A stretch of DNA of 64,000 nt from Paludibacteraceae bacterium (GTDB taxonomy: Bacteria > Bacteroidota > Bacteroidia > Bacteroidales > Paludibacteraceae). This document shows, in pieces, positions 26,602 to 33,836 of this stretch. The DNA lies in the NCBI GenBank assembly GCA_905235225.1, contig CAJOKE010000001.1:1-64000 (forward strand), in the 5' to 3' direction. A model generated the notes under the pieces. It searched no databases and was not told where the DNA came from. It saw nothing but the letters and a program-made list of their open reading frames with translations. How positions within the stretch are numbered: position 1 is the first letter of the stretch; each line of letters opens with the position of its first letter. Position numbers and translations under genes: made by a program.

Positions 26602-27873
26602 TTATACCGTTCCCACTTTGGACACCGCAAATTCGATTTTTAATTTGCCGTCAAAGTACATGATCTCGTATTCCGGATAGACGAGTCCGTCTCCGGTAAA
26701 TTCTGTATCCCAACTGTCGGCTTCAAAGCCCATTATTCCATCTACGCTGCTATCGCCAAGAATACGGGAATAGACGCCCTCTGCGCGAACTTTGTCGATG
26801 AAGGCCTTTGCGTCTGCTTCCGATACATTCTCAATTTCGACAATCACATAAGCGACGTCATCTGTTTGGCAAGGAGCCGGCAGCCACACCACTCTCGGAT
26901 CGTTGGCACTCGCACCCCATTCGAATACACGGTCAACCTCAAAAGAACTAACCGTTCCGCTGCCGGTATAACGGAAGACATACTTCTTCGCTTCCATGTC
27001 GGCAGGATACAGGTCGTCACGCCATTTGCCGAAACCGTGCTCCTGATATTGTTGTACCATCTTGGACGGTGGCACGATTGGTCCGCAAACCTGAACACGT
27101 TTGGCGATCTTGATGTAGGTCTCCTCAAAAGTACCCGCATCTTCTACTTTCTGGTAGTTTTTGAAGAACATAAAGTTTATTCTTCCGCCGTCTGTGTCAA
27201 TAGCGTCCTCCAAAAGAGAAGGAGCCCATTTGTCCTCTACACTGTAGAAAACGGTATCTTCGTACGTAAAGGTCATCCAATTGCCGTCGTTGTCATTGTA
27301 GTAATCCATCCAGAAGAAATAAGTACTGCTCTTGCCGTCATAGGCACGCCAGTTGTTCGGGATGCAGGGTGTGCCTCCTGCCGCATTGGGAGTCTGTAGC
27401 GAGGTTACGTCATCGATGTGGAAAATGGAACCGTCCGTACCTTTAGCGAGTAAGGCGTTACCGTTCATATAAATACCCGGCTCAGCTTTCTCGTATTGTT
27501 TTTTCCAATCGGTGAGATCATCAATGTTACTGCCTGCTTGGTCATCCAACTCCGAACACTCGTTCTTGTCTTTGGCGTTTGATTTCTCGTACGTCACTTT
27601 ACCACCTGTCGCTTTGTAGGCTTCGTTCATGGTTTCGACATAAAGAGCTATCTCCTCTGCCGTCTCCCACTGGTACTCTACTGTTACGAAATCATCCGTG
27701 CCTTCCATCGGAATAGTGGTCGTCACTTTCCAGCACCAGTAACCGTCATCGCCGGCTTTGGGGTTCTCTGTTTCTTCTGTCGGATCATCCGGATCCGGTT
27801 TGGGCAGGTTACAACCTACCATCAACATTCCGCTCAAACATAATGTGAGCAAAAAATACAAATACTTTTTCAT
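26602..27873 (-). CDS. Lipoprotein of unknown function
   Basis: About 423 residues. The lipoprotein signal MKKYLYFLLTLCLSGMLMVG is followed by the lipid Cys (GCNLPKPDPDD) and an acidic, Pro/Asp/Glu-rich spacer. The rest is acidic and Trp/Tyr-rich with no motif I recognise. It is probably an outer-membrane or surface lipoprotein. ATG 27873 starts the signal peptide; the 42 bp before it closely match the region before the OmpA-like gene (30450-30490), suggesting shared control. Its stop is only 1 bp from the tRNA-Ser fragment, at the island boundary. Confidence 0.78.
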   Translation of the reverse strand: MKKYLYFLLTLCLSGMLMVGCNLPKPDPDDPTEETENPKAGDDGYWCWKVTTTIPMEGTDDFVTVEYQWETAEEIALYVETMNEAYKATGGKVTYEKSNAKDKNECSELDDQAGSNIDDLTDWKKQYEKAEPGIYMNGNALLAKGTDGSIFHIDDVTSLQTPNAAGGTPCIPNNWRAYDGKSSTYFFWMDYYNDNDGNWMTFTYEDTVFYSVEDKWAPSLLEDAIDTDGGRINFMFFKNYQKVEDAGTFEETYIKIAKRVQVCGPIVPPSKMVQQYQEHGFGKWRDDLYPADMEAKKYVFRYTGSGTVSSFEVDRVFEWGASANDPRVVWLPAPCQTDDVAYVIVEIENVSEADAKAFIDKVRAEGVYSRILGDSSVDGIMGFEADSWDTEFTGDGLVYPEYEIMYFDGKLKIEFAVSKVGTV

Positions 27874-27914
27874 TTTGTTATACCCTATAAGTACCGGGCG
27901 CACTTTTTGAAATA
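27874..27914 (-). promoter_or_regulatory. Shared upstream leader, copy 1
   Basis: The minus-strand sequence directly before ATG 27873 reads TACTTATAGGGTATAACAAA after a CAAAAAGTGC box. It matches the leader before ATG 30449 with few differences. It may be a promoter/leader common to the two secreted-protein genes. Confidence 0.5.
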
Positions 27915-27932
27915 TGATTGATTTCGTATAAT

Positions 27933-29192
27933 TTAGAACGCTTCAACAATCGTGTAGCCGGTTGTTGCAACATGCTCGATAGCAGGGAAAGCCATCGCGT
28001 CTCTTATCGGGACATAAAGGCTCATCATTTGACCGTAGAGTGTGCACACTAATTTCTTATTCGTCAGATAAATCATCTCCTCGGTGTCGCCTTGCTGACC
28101 TATCTTATCGTTCTCCATACCCAGTTCGGCGATGCGTCTGAAGATCGGACGGTATGCCTTGTCGCCATCTTCTGCCACTTTTATCCATTTCGTTGCCCAA
28201 CGCTTGTTCCATTGGTCAATGAGCGCATTCTCTTTCTTGCGTTCCGTGGTGAACCATGCGGGATAAGGAACGTCGCCTTTTACATTCTTGAGTGTCAGAG
28301 ACCACTCTTCAATGCGTTTCTGCAGTGCCGCTTCTATCGTCTCAATCTGCTTTGCCTCGGGACTGTTATCCCACTCTTTTTGCATTTGTTCGTAAATCTT
28401 GACGTACTTCGACGCGTTTTGACTATATTGAAGGTTTTCTCCATAGGCAACGCGAGCCTCCTGCAAATCATCCTGCGCTTTTAATAGTCCATCGTTGATG
28501 CGATCGAATTCCGATTTACGAGGATCGTCGGCATTGACGTTCTCATTGCCATAAGGAGAATTAGCGGCATAGAGACGTTTATAGAGGTCAGGATGATTCG
28601 ATTTGAGATAAGCCTCAGCACCCTTGGGATTGGACTGCGCCATGTTGATGATCTTGATGTATTCCTGTTTGGAGATACCCCATTTAGCAGCGAACTTACC
28701 AGCCATTACGTCCATCATCTGTGCTTCGGACATGTTCTCCTTGATCTCACCGGACATATAGAGCTGCATCATCTCTTCCTGAGAAGGCATGAGACCTGCG
28801 TTCACGTTACTCTGGTACTGCGCCATGGACTTTTGGTTGCTCTTTTGCTGTTTCTCGCCTGCTACCTTAATGCGGCGGTCCACATCGCGACTTACCTCGC
28901 CATTCTTATCCCAAGCAGCAAACAGTGCTTTCTCATATGGCTGATAGATATCCCACAAGGCTTTTTCTTTGGCTTCCACCGTGTAGATTTGCTCTGCGGT
29001 CGGGAACGCCGGCATTCGGTCTACAGCCTCCAACATATTCTTCGGAGTCGAAGCGGCTTTAATATCATCGAGATTAATAGAGGTGGAGTACCAAGAAGGT
29101 ATCCAGCCCTGCGTGTAATGCCATACTTCTTCCTCTTGTGCCATCAATGGCATGGTCAGCATGATTGCTGCCATTAAGATTAATTTTTTCAT
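27933..29192 (-). CDS. Secreted protein of unknown function, helical
   Basis: 419 residues. The signal peptide MKKLILMAAIMLTMPLMAQ is followed by a largely alpha-helical, charged protein rich in Lys, Glu, Gln and Met, with likely coiled-coil segments around residues 95-170 and 225-300. No catalytic motif is recognised. It starts 6 bp downstream of the OmpA-like gene's stop, so the two are probably co-transcribed and could work together at the cell envelope, for example as a periplasmic partner of the peptidoglycan-binding protein. That is inference. Confidence 0.75.
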   Translation of the reverse strand: MKKLILMAAIMLTMPLMAQEEEVWHYTQGWIPSWYSTSINLDDIKAASTPKNMLEAVDRMPAFPTAEQIYTVEAKEKALWDIYQPYEKALFAAWDKNGEVSRDVDRRIKVAGEKQQKSNQKSMAQYQSNVNAGLMPSQEEMMQLYMSGEIKENMSEAQMMDVMAGKFAAKWGISKQEYIKIINMAQSNPKGAEAYLKSNHPDLYKRLYAANSPYGNENVNADDPRKSEFDRINDGLLKAQDDLQEARVAYGENLQYSQNASKYVKIYEQMQKEWDNSPEAKQIETIEAALQKRIEEWSLTLKNVKGDVPYPAWFTTERKKENALIDQWNKRWATKWIKVAEDGDKAYRPIFRRIAELGMENDKIGQQGDTEEMIYLTNKKLVCTLYGQMMSLYVPIRDAMAFPAIEHVATTGYTIVEAF

Positions 29193-29198
29193 ATCGTT

Positions 29199-30449
29199 TT
29201 ACTTTTTAACAAATTCTACACGTCTGTTCTTTGCACGACCTTCGTCGGTAGAGTTATCGGCGAGCGGTGCGGACTGACCCATTCCTTTGGCGGACAGGCG
29301 GTTGGCTTCGATGCCCATCTCCACTAATTTATTAACGATCGCCTGCGCGCGTTGTTCGCTCAGTTTTTGGTTGCCGGCTACGGTACCGGTGTTATCTGTG
29401 TGACCTTGCACTTCGAACTTAAGATCACCGTTGTCTTTCATCAATTGGGCAATACGGTTGATCTCGGTCATTGATTCGGGTTTGATATTTGCCTTGCCGA
29501 TATCGAACGTGATGGCATAGGTGATAATCTTACCATCGGTAGTCAGGCGGTTGTATAGAGGCACTGCGCCTTTACACAGACGAATATTGGTCATCATGTT
29601 ACGATGATCGTCCCAATGCGAACGCTGGATAGTGAAGTTCTGCGGACGTGCGCACTTGGGAATGTTAACCAAACGGTTGCCGTTCAGGTAGACTTTGAGT
29701 GCACGCTTGTTGAAAGACAATGCCACATGGTTCCATTCCTCCTCTTTGACCGGCGCTGCGGCATTCTGCTCACGTTGGTCTTCATTCGGCGTCATCCACC
29801 ATGTGTAAATTCGCCCGGTAGCCGTTCCGTCGATAGTGATCTGCGCTACATCGTTGCCGTCCATATTCTTGAGGTGAATGATATAAGCGCAATAGATTTG
29901 CTTTTCGTCACTGCCGCCAAGGAAGTCGAATTCGAGTGTGAATGCCTCTGTCAGATAGTTCTTCGGGGCTTTCATGAGGGGCATGATCTCCGTGGATTGA
30001 TCGGTAAGGTTAATGACCTTTTTGCCGTCCACAGAAGCGATCTCTGCATTTCCACTCATAAGGTCCCATTTAGAGGGGAACTCACCCATCTGCTCGCCTA
30101 CCAGATCGTCCTCGAACATGATCTCATCGCCGGGCACGAAGTCGGACTTTGCGTAGGCACTTTCTAACGTTTTTGTCGAAGCGGGAGTAGGTGCTTGTGC
30201 TTGCGGTTGCCGCTGAACCGCTTGTTGTTGGGGTTCAGCTTCTTCCTGTTGCTGTTGTTCTTGTTGCTCCTTCTCGGGAACCTCCGGGTTGAAGGCTTTA
30301 TCAATGCCCTCTTCCACTTTTTTGTTCACTTGTTGCTCAACGGCATCTTCAGCACTCTTCTTCGCTGAATCAATCAAACGGTTTAAAAACTGTGCATTCA
30401 TGGGGGTTGTTAACCACAAACCACACATTAGAATAAGTAACTTCTTCAT
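29199..30449 (-). CDS. OmpA-domain envelope protein with LamG/concanavalin-like middle
   Basis: About 416 residues: signal peptide (MKKLLILMCGLWLTTPMNAQ), a helical Gln/Glu-rich stretch (about 45-95), a beta-rich domain (about 110-290) resembling LamG/concanavalin A-like folds, and a C-terminal OmpA domain. The latter shows ITFDIGKANIKPESM, VQGHTDNTG, LSEQRAQAIVNKL and GRAKNRRVEF. OmpA domains bind peptidoglycan non-covalently, anchoring the protein in the periplasm. ATG 30449 starts the signal peptide. It heads a gene pair within the tRNA-Ser island. Confidence 0.85.
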   Translation of the reverse strand: MKKLLILMCGLWLTTPMNAQFLNRLIDSAKKSAEDAVEQQVNKKVEEGIDKAFNPEVPEKEQQEQQQQEEAEPQQQAVQRQPQAQAPTPASTKTLESAYAKSDFVPGDEIMFEDDLVGEQMGEFPSKWDLMSGNAEIASVDGKKVINLTDQSTEIMPLMKAPKNYLTEAFTLEFDFLGGSDEKQIYCAYIIHLKNMDGNDVAQITIDGTATGRIYTWWMTPNEDQREQNAAAPVKEEEWNHVALSFNKRALKVYLNGNRLVNIPKCARPQNFTIQRSHWDDHRNMMTNIRLCKGAVPLYNRLTTDGKIITYAITFDIGKANIKPESMTEINRIAQLMKDNGDLKFEVQGHTDNTGTVAGNQKLSEQRAQAIVNKLVEMGIEANRLSAKGMGQSAPLADNSTDEGRAKNRRVEFVKK

Positions 30450-30490
30450 TCTGATATACCCTATAAGTATCGGGTGCACTTTTGAAATAT
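30450..30490 (-). promoter_or_regulatory. Shared upstream leader, copy 2
   Basis: This is nearly the same sequence as 27874-27914, directly before the start codon. No standard TAnnTTTG box is present; TTTC, then TACTTATAG about 15-18 nt later, is the nearest match. Confidence 0.5.
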
Positions 30491-30551
30491 TGCTGGTGTG
30501 TTAATTCATCGTATACGTACACAAAAAAGCGTGCGCTTTCGTTCGCTTCAT

Positions 30552-30690
30552 TTGATTACTTGAGGTCCTAGACTTACCTTAATACTTCAAACTTACGCAC
30601 GGAAAACTCACGCTAATACGTGAGCGTGCATAAACCGTACTTGAAGTATTAATGATTCTTGTAAACTTGTCTAGGGTTTCAAGTAATCAA
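30552..30690. repeat. 139-bp nested imperfect inverted repeat
   Basis: The outer arms 30552-30573 and 30669-30690 are 22 nt with three central mismatches. Inner arms TTAATACTTCAA (30579-30590) and TTGAAGTATTAA (30641-30652) match perfectly. A central CTCACG/CGTGAG hairpin (30607-30624) closes the structure. It fills much of the 328 bp gene-free gap between the OmpA-like and DUF2442 genes; the rest shows nothing recognisable. Confidence 0.85.
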
Positions 30691-30777
30691 GTTGGGCTTA
30701 TTACGCTTTATTTTATTATAAGTACGCGCACGCTTGCGCGATCTCCGGTTTTACGTCATGGAGAAGGACGATTTATA

Positions 30778-31020
30778 TTAGGCGGCCTTTAACAAATCAA
30801 GCACAGAATAGATGCGACTCATATGCTCGAAGGTAAAGTACTGGTCATCCAGAATCATCCATTCATTCCGTTTCTTAACAGATAAATGTTGGATGTCTGG
30901 GAACATAGACACAGGAACAATGATCTCACGCCCGTCCGTCAGTTTTGCTGAAAACTTACCACGCTGAACAGTGAAATCTAATGATTTAATACCTAATGTT
31001 ACATTTGGAATCTTGCACAT
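30778..31020 (-). CDS. DUF2442 domain protein
   Basis: 80 residues, compact, with DFTVQRGKFSAKLTDGREIIVPVSMFP typical of DUF2442. It follows a DUF4160 gene 12 bp downstream. DUF4160 and DUF2442 genes are often paired in accessory regions, and a toxin-antitoxin-like relation has been suspected. Here the pair lies in the tRNA-Ser island, which fits. Molecular function is unknown. Confidence 0.82.
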   Translation of the reverse strand: MCKIPNVTLGIKSLDFTVQRGKFSAKLTDGREIIVPVSMFPDIQHLSVKKRNEWMILDDQYFTFEHMSRIYSVLDLLKAA

Positions 31021-31032
31021 AATTGTTCCTCC

Positions 31033-31329
31033 TTATTTTTCAATATTTTTAGGCTGCGGTTTCTCTCCACGGAAAGTCTTTGAAATTTGATCATTTAGAA
31101 ACTCCCAGTGCCGATCAATCGCCGCGACTATCATGTTATTCTCTTTGACCGGTAGCTCAGATTCTGCGATCTCTATACATTTCTCGCCGTTTTTCTCAAT
31201 CCATATTTTTGCAACAGAACGTAGATGCCGACTACCTTTCTTAAAAACATGAATATGACGACGATTATCATTCACATCTAAAGGAATGGCCACGAGTATA
31301 AATGTCTTCAAAAAAGCTAACTGTCCCAT
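31033..31329 (-). CDS. DUF4160 domain protein
   Basis: 98 residues with NDNRRHIHVFKKGSRHLRSVAKIWIE, the DUF4160 hallmark (a conserved HIHV segment before a basic strand), and a helical C-terminus. ATG 31329 was chosen because a strong promoter ends at 31351; a TTG at 31353 would lie within the promoter. It is the first gene of a two-gene unit with the DUF2442 gene. Function is unknown; a toxin or nucleic-acid-related role is only a guess from its usual neighbourhood. Confidence 0.82.
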   Translation of the reverse strand: MGQLAFLKTFILVAIPLDVNDNRRHIHVFKKGSRHLRSVAKIWIEKNGEKCIEIAESELPVKENNMIVAAIDRHWEFLNDQISKTFRGEKPQPKNIEK

Positions 31330-31350
31330 AAGCTTTGCAACTTTCGGCTG

Positions 31351-31382
31351 CAAAGTTACTGCTTTTTTTTGATATATGCAAA
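31351..31382 (-). promoter_or_regulatory. Promoter for the DUF4160/DUF2442 pair
   Basis: On the minus strand TTTG (31382-31379), 20 nt, TAACTTTG (31358-31351). RNA would start about 15 bp before ATG 31329. Confidence 0.75.
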
Positions 31383-31406
31383 TAAATTTTAGTTTTTTAA
31401 TCTAAA

Positions 31407-31640
31407 GTTGGAAAATAGTTGGAAAAACTATATATCATTTTTTTGGGAAAAAAGTTGCTCAAAAACTTGCATATATCAATAAATTTTAGTACCTTTGCAT
31501 AGTTTTTCCAAGAGAGGAAAATCGTGCAAAAAACGGGTAAAGCCCGTGTGAACGAAAACAATTTTTTGAAATATTAACCCGCTGAACAAGCAGGAAAAAC
31601 ATTACCTAAAAGCGTTTGAAAGAATCGGGGGTTCTCCGCC
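31407..31640 (+). repeat. Long direct repeat with internal promoter and possible small RNA, copy A
   Basis: This is nearly identical to 33000-33247. It contains a plus-strand promoter, TTG at 31467-31469, 20 nt, TACCTTTG at 31490-31497. About 120 nt that can fold follow: TTTTCC(AAGAGA)GGAAAA and ACGGG(TAAAG)CCCGT. No open frame fits, so a small RNA is possible. It ends in CGGGGGTTC, the start of the tRNA-Ser T arm. Together with the next repeat it fills the gap 31330-31759. Confidence 0.8.
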
Positions 31641-31652
31641 GCTTCGCTCTGT

Positions 31653-31742
31653 CGATTATTACTCATCTGCGTTATGCTACATTCCATAATCGTCTTTGCC
31701 GCTTATGGGTAGCATTTACGCATATTTCGTAATTTTCGAATC
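31653..31742. repeat. Hairpin repeat with degenerate tRNA-Ser fragment, copy 2
   Basis: This is the second copy of the 26501 hairpin element, starting 12 bp after repeat A. The stem TGCGTTATGCTAC / GTAGCATTTACGCA is kept while the loop differs. It ends in TTCGAATC followed by TTTCTGC, a decayed tRNA-Ser 3' end. Confidence 0.82.
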
Positions 31743-31759
31743 TTTCTGCTTGTTACAAA

Positions 31760-32551
31760 TTATTTGTGATGGATTTGCAAGCGATAATATTCGGAGTGAT
31801 TATCGCCTGTGTGATGTATTGCCCGATAATAAAGCATATCCTTGTACCACACCATCGGACTTTTGGAATACCATTCCTCTATATCTATATCGTCTATAGG
31901 GTGATACTCAAAATCTAATTCTCCTTTTCTGTATTCACAGAGGTACTTCGTCTGGTGGTATGGCTCGTCGGAAGTTTGGTAAAAATATAGCCAAACGTGA
32001 TTATCGCAGTCAAACCCCGTGCAACCTACATATATACGATTAGTTCCATAAGCACTATAATTACTACCGGCAATGATGCAACTATCAGCTTTGCTGCCTT
32101 TCACAAAAACAGCTTCCATAGAATTGTCGTGAACAATATCAACAATGTATTCATCGGTGGCAACTATATGTCCTATGTTGTATAGTATTAAATCTTCCCA
32201 CACATACCATTCTTTTCCTTCCTCACTTAAAGTCCGGAAAGCAGCCACCTTGGCATCAGTGTTAGTCCAACTATCTGCTGTATCGCGATAGTAATTGTAT
32301 TCGAAACGATGATTATACGCGTCTTCCCACATTTCGCGCGTAATTTGTTCTTCTTTGATGGTGTTGTGTGAATCGCGGATTTGATATGAATAACCGTCTT
32401 GGTATATAACTGAGCGAATATCAGACGATGATTGTACATTAGTTATCGAATCAGGTTGTGCAGATGAATCTTTATTGGAACACAATGTCGTATTCTTTTG
32501 ACATGCAGTCAATACCAAACAGGCAAGTGATATATAAAATAGTAGTTTCAT
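31760..32551 (-). CDS. Lipoprotein of unknown function
   Basis: 263 residues. A lipoprotein signal (MKLLFYISLACLVLTAC, lipid Cys at 17) is followed by a Ser/Asp-rich linker and an acidic, Tyr/Asp-rich beta-type domain (DEYIVDIVHDNSMEAVFVKG, CTGFDCDNHVWLYFYQ) that could be a beta-propeller-like fold. No family is recognised. It lies alone in the second cassette of the tRNA-Ser island, running toward the hairpin repeat. The product is probably attached to the outer membrane. Confidence 0.75.
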   Translation of the reverse strand: MKLLFYISLACLVLTACQKNTTLCSNKDSSAQPDSITNVQSSSDIRSVIYQDGYSYQIRDSHNTIKEEQITREMWEDAYNHRFEYNYYRDTADSWTNTDAKVAAFRTLSEEGKEWYVWEDLILYNIGHIVATDEYIVDIVHDNSMEAVFVKGSKADSCIIAGSNYSAYGTNRIYVGCTGFDCDNHVWLYFYQTSDEPYHQTKYLCEYRKGELDFEYHPIDDIDIEEWYSKSPMVWYKDMLYYRAIHHTGDNHSEYYRLQIHHK

Positions 32552-32612
32552 AAATCTGCAATTTTAGAGTATAGGATAATAACCTATGGTGATGCCTTGG
32601 ATTAAGGAATGG

Positions 32613-32783
32613 CTATTTTATCTTATTAATCTTGTTGCAAACTGCTTGCACATGATCAAGACCGTAGAGTAGCGCGTGGCTATCTATTCCCATCATGGCC
32701 TTGTTTGTATCGCCGTTGCACGCATCGAGGTATCTTCCCATCCTTTCTGCCGACATTATATCCTCAAAATCAGCATATTTCAT
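32613..32783 (-). pseudogene. Short fragment resembling the N-terminus of an Abi-family protein
   Basis: 56 residues beginning MKYADFEDIMSAERMGRYLDACNGDTNKAMMGI. This resembles the start of Bacteroidales Abi (abortive infection) family proteins, which normally run on for 200 or more residues. Here the frame ends after a Lys-rich tail, so it is either a truncated remnant or an unrelated small gene. ATG 32783 was chosen. Similarity is from memory of the family pattern and is not strong. It lies in the second cassette of the tRNA-Ser island. Confidence 0.45.
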
Positions 32784-32810
32784 AAATAAAGTAATTTTTT
32801 TGTCAAAATA

Positions 32811-32842
32811 TTTGCACAATTCAAAAAAATGTAGTACTTTTG
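32811..32842 (+). promoter_or_regulatory. Plus-strand promoter inside the island
   Basis: TTTG at 32811-32814, 20 nt, TACTTTTG at 32835-32842. It points toward 32925, where a minus-strand promoter faces it. No protein gene follows for over 500 bp, so a non-coding transcript is possible. Confidence 0.6.
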
Positions 32843-32924
32843 CATCGGAATTCCCGGTAGTCCCTGACGCAAGTCAAACTATCGGGTGTCGTTTTTATAA
32901 TACCCTTGCGTTCAAATTCGGTCG

Positions 32925-32955
32925 CAAAGGTACTACTTTTTTCTGACATATGCAA
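32925..32955 (-). promoter_or_regulatory. Minus-strand promoter facing 32842
   Basis: On the minus strand TTG (32955-32953), 20 nt, TACCTTTG (32932-32925). It could drive the Abi-like fragment after a leader of about 130 nt. The 80 bp between the two facing promoters contains paired segments (ACGCAAG with CTTGCGT, CCCGGTAGT with ACTATCGGG). Confidence 0.62.
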
Positions 32956-32999
32956 GAATTTTATCATTTTTATCGGCCTTCATTTCATCATTAGAAAGT

Positions 33000-33247
33000 T
33001 TTTGGAAAATAGTTGGAAAAACCATATATCATTTTTTTGGAAAAAAGTTGCCCAAAAATTTGCATATATCAATAATTTTTAGTACCTTTGCATAGTTTTT
33101 CCAAGTGAGGAAAATCGTGTAAAAAACGGGTAAAGCCCGTGTGAACGAAAACAATTTTTTGAAATATTAACCCGCTGAACAGGCAGAAAAAACATTACCT
33201 AAAAGCGTTTGAAAGAACCGGGGGGGGCGAATCCCTCACTTTCCGCC
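33000..33247 (+). repeat. Long direct repeat with internal promoter and intact tRNA-Ser 3' end, copy B
   Basis: This is the second copy of the 31407 repeat. The promoter is TTTG at 33059-33062, 20 nt, TACCTTTG at 33083-33090. It ends in a G run and then CGAATCCCTCACTTTCCGC (33228-33246), identical to 26370-26388 at the real tRNA-Ser. This is the right-hand boundary of the accessory island. The remaining gene-free DNA from 32784 holds the two facing promoters described separately. Confidence 0.85.
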
Positions 33248-33250
33248 AAT

Positions 33251-33274
33251 AGGGGTTCCGGTAGGGTTCCCCTT
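33251..33274 (+). terminator. Displaced terminator-like hairpin after the tRNA-Ser 3' copy
   Basis: AGGGG (33251-33255) pairs with CCCCT (33269-33273) around a 13 nt loop. Placed like the hairpin after the true tRNA-Ser, it may be the original downstream flank moved away by the island. No T run follows, so it may not terminate. From here to queF (33356) I see no clear promoter or known riboswitch. Confidence 0.4.
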
Positions 33275-33355
33275 AATTATGAACCATAATATCAACCAAG
33301 GGAGCTAATGTTTTTCCTCCTACAGGTAACAACCTGACTAAAAACTGAAAACAAC

Positions 33356-33835
33356 ATGCGAACAGAAGAAGAACTGGATGGGATATCCCTCTTGGGTGAC
33401 CATCACAACACTTATCCCGACCAATACGCCCCTGAGCGATTGGAAACATTTATCAACAAACATCCAGAAAACGAGTATCTTGTGACATTTGACTGTCCCG
33501 AGTTTACTTCATTATGTCCCAAGACGGGTCAACCCGACTTCGGACATATCATTATTTCTTATATTCCCCGAGAACGGATGGTTGAAAGCAAATCGCTGAA
33601 GATGTACCTGTTTTCATTTCGCAATCACGGCGATTTCCATGAAGACTGTATCAACATCATCATGAAGGATCTTGTAAAATTAATGGATCCGAAATATTTA
33701 GAAGTAATCGGCTATTTTAACCCTCGCGGCGGCATTTCCATTTTTCCTTTTGCCAACTATAGCGATACTGAACACGAGGCGTTGAAACAGCAGCGTCTCG
33801 CACAAATGTTCAACCAATTTGCAACAAGAAAATAA
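33356..33835 (+). CDS. queF: NADPH-dependent 7-cyano-7-deazaguanine reductase
   Basis: 159 residues of the short (YkvM-type) QueF form. The catalytic Cys54 and Asp61 are in [14 protein letters not shown], and the QueF motif is [21 protein letters not shown]. It reduces preQ0 to preQ1, the last free-base step of queuosine synthesis. It heads queF-queC-queD-queE, which turns GTP-derived precursors into preQ1; the GTP cyclohydrolase is not in the window. Confidence 0.96.
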   Translation: MRTEEELDGISLLGDHHNTYPDQYAPERLETFINKHPENEYLVTFDCPEFTSLCPKTGQPDFGHIIISYIPRERMVESKSLKMYLFSFRNHGDFHEDCINIIMKDLVKLMDPKYLEVIGYFNPRGGISIFPFANYSDTEHEALKQQRLAQMFNQFATRK

Positions 33836-33836
33836 C

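Noticed and set aside
30552..30690. Phase-variable invertible promoter
   Set aside because: The inverted arms are imperfect, no TAnnTTTG promoter lies between them, and no invertase gene is nearby.
33275..33355. preQ1 riboswitch upstream of queF
   Set aside because: AGGTAACAACCT and an A-rich tail are suggestive, but the loop is too short and the class I pseudoknot pairing could not be built convincingly.
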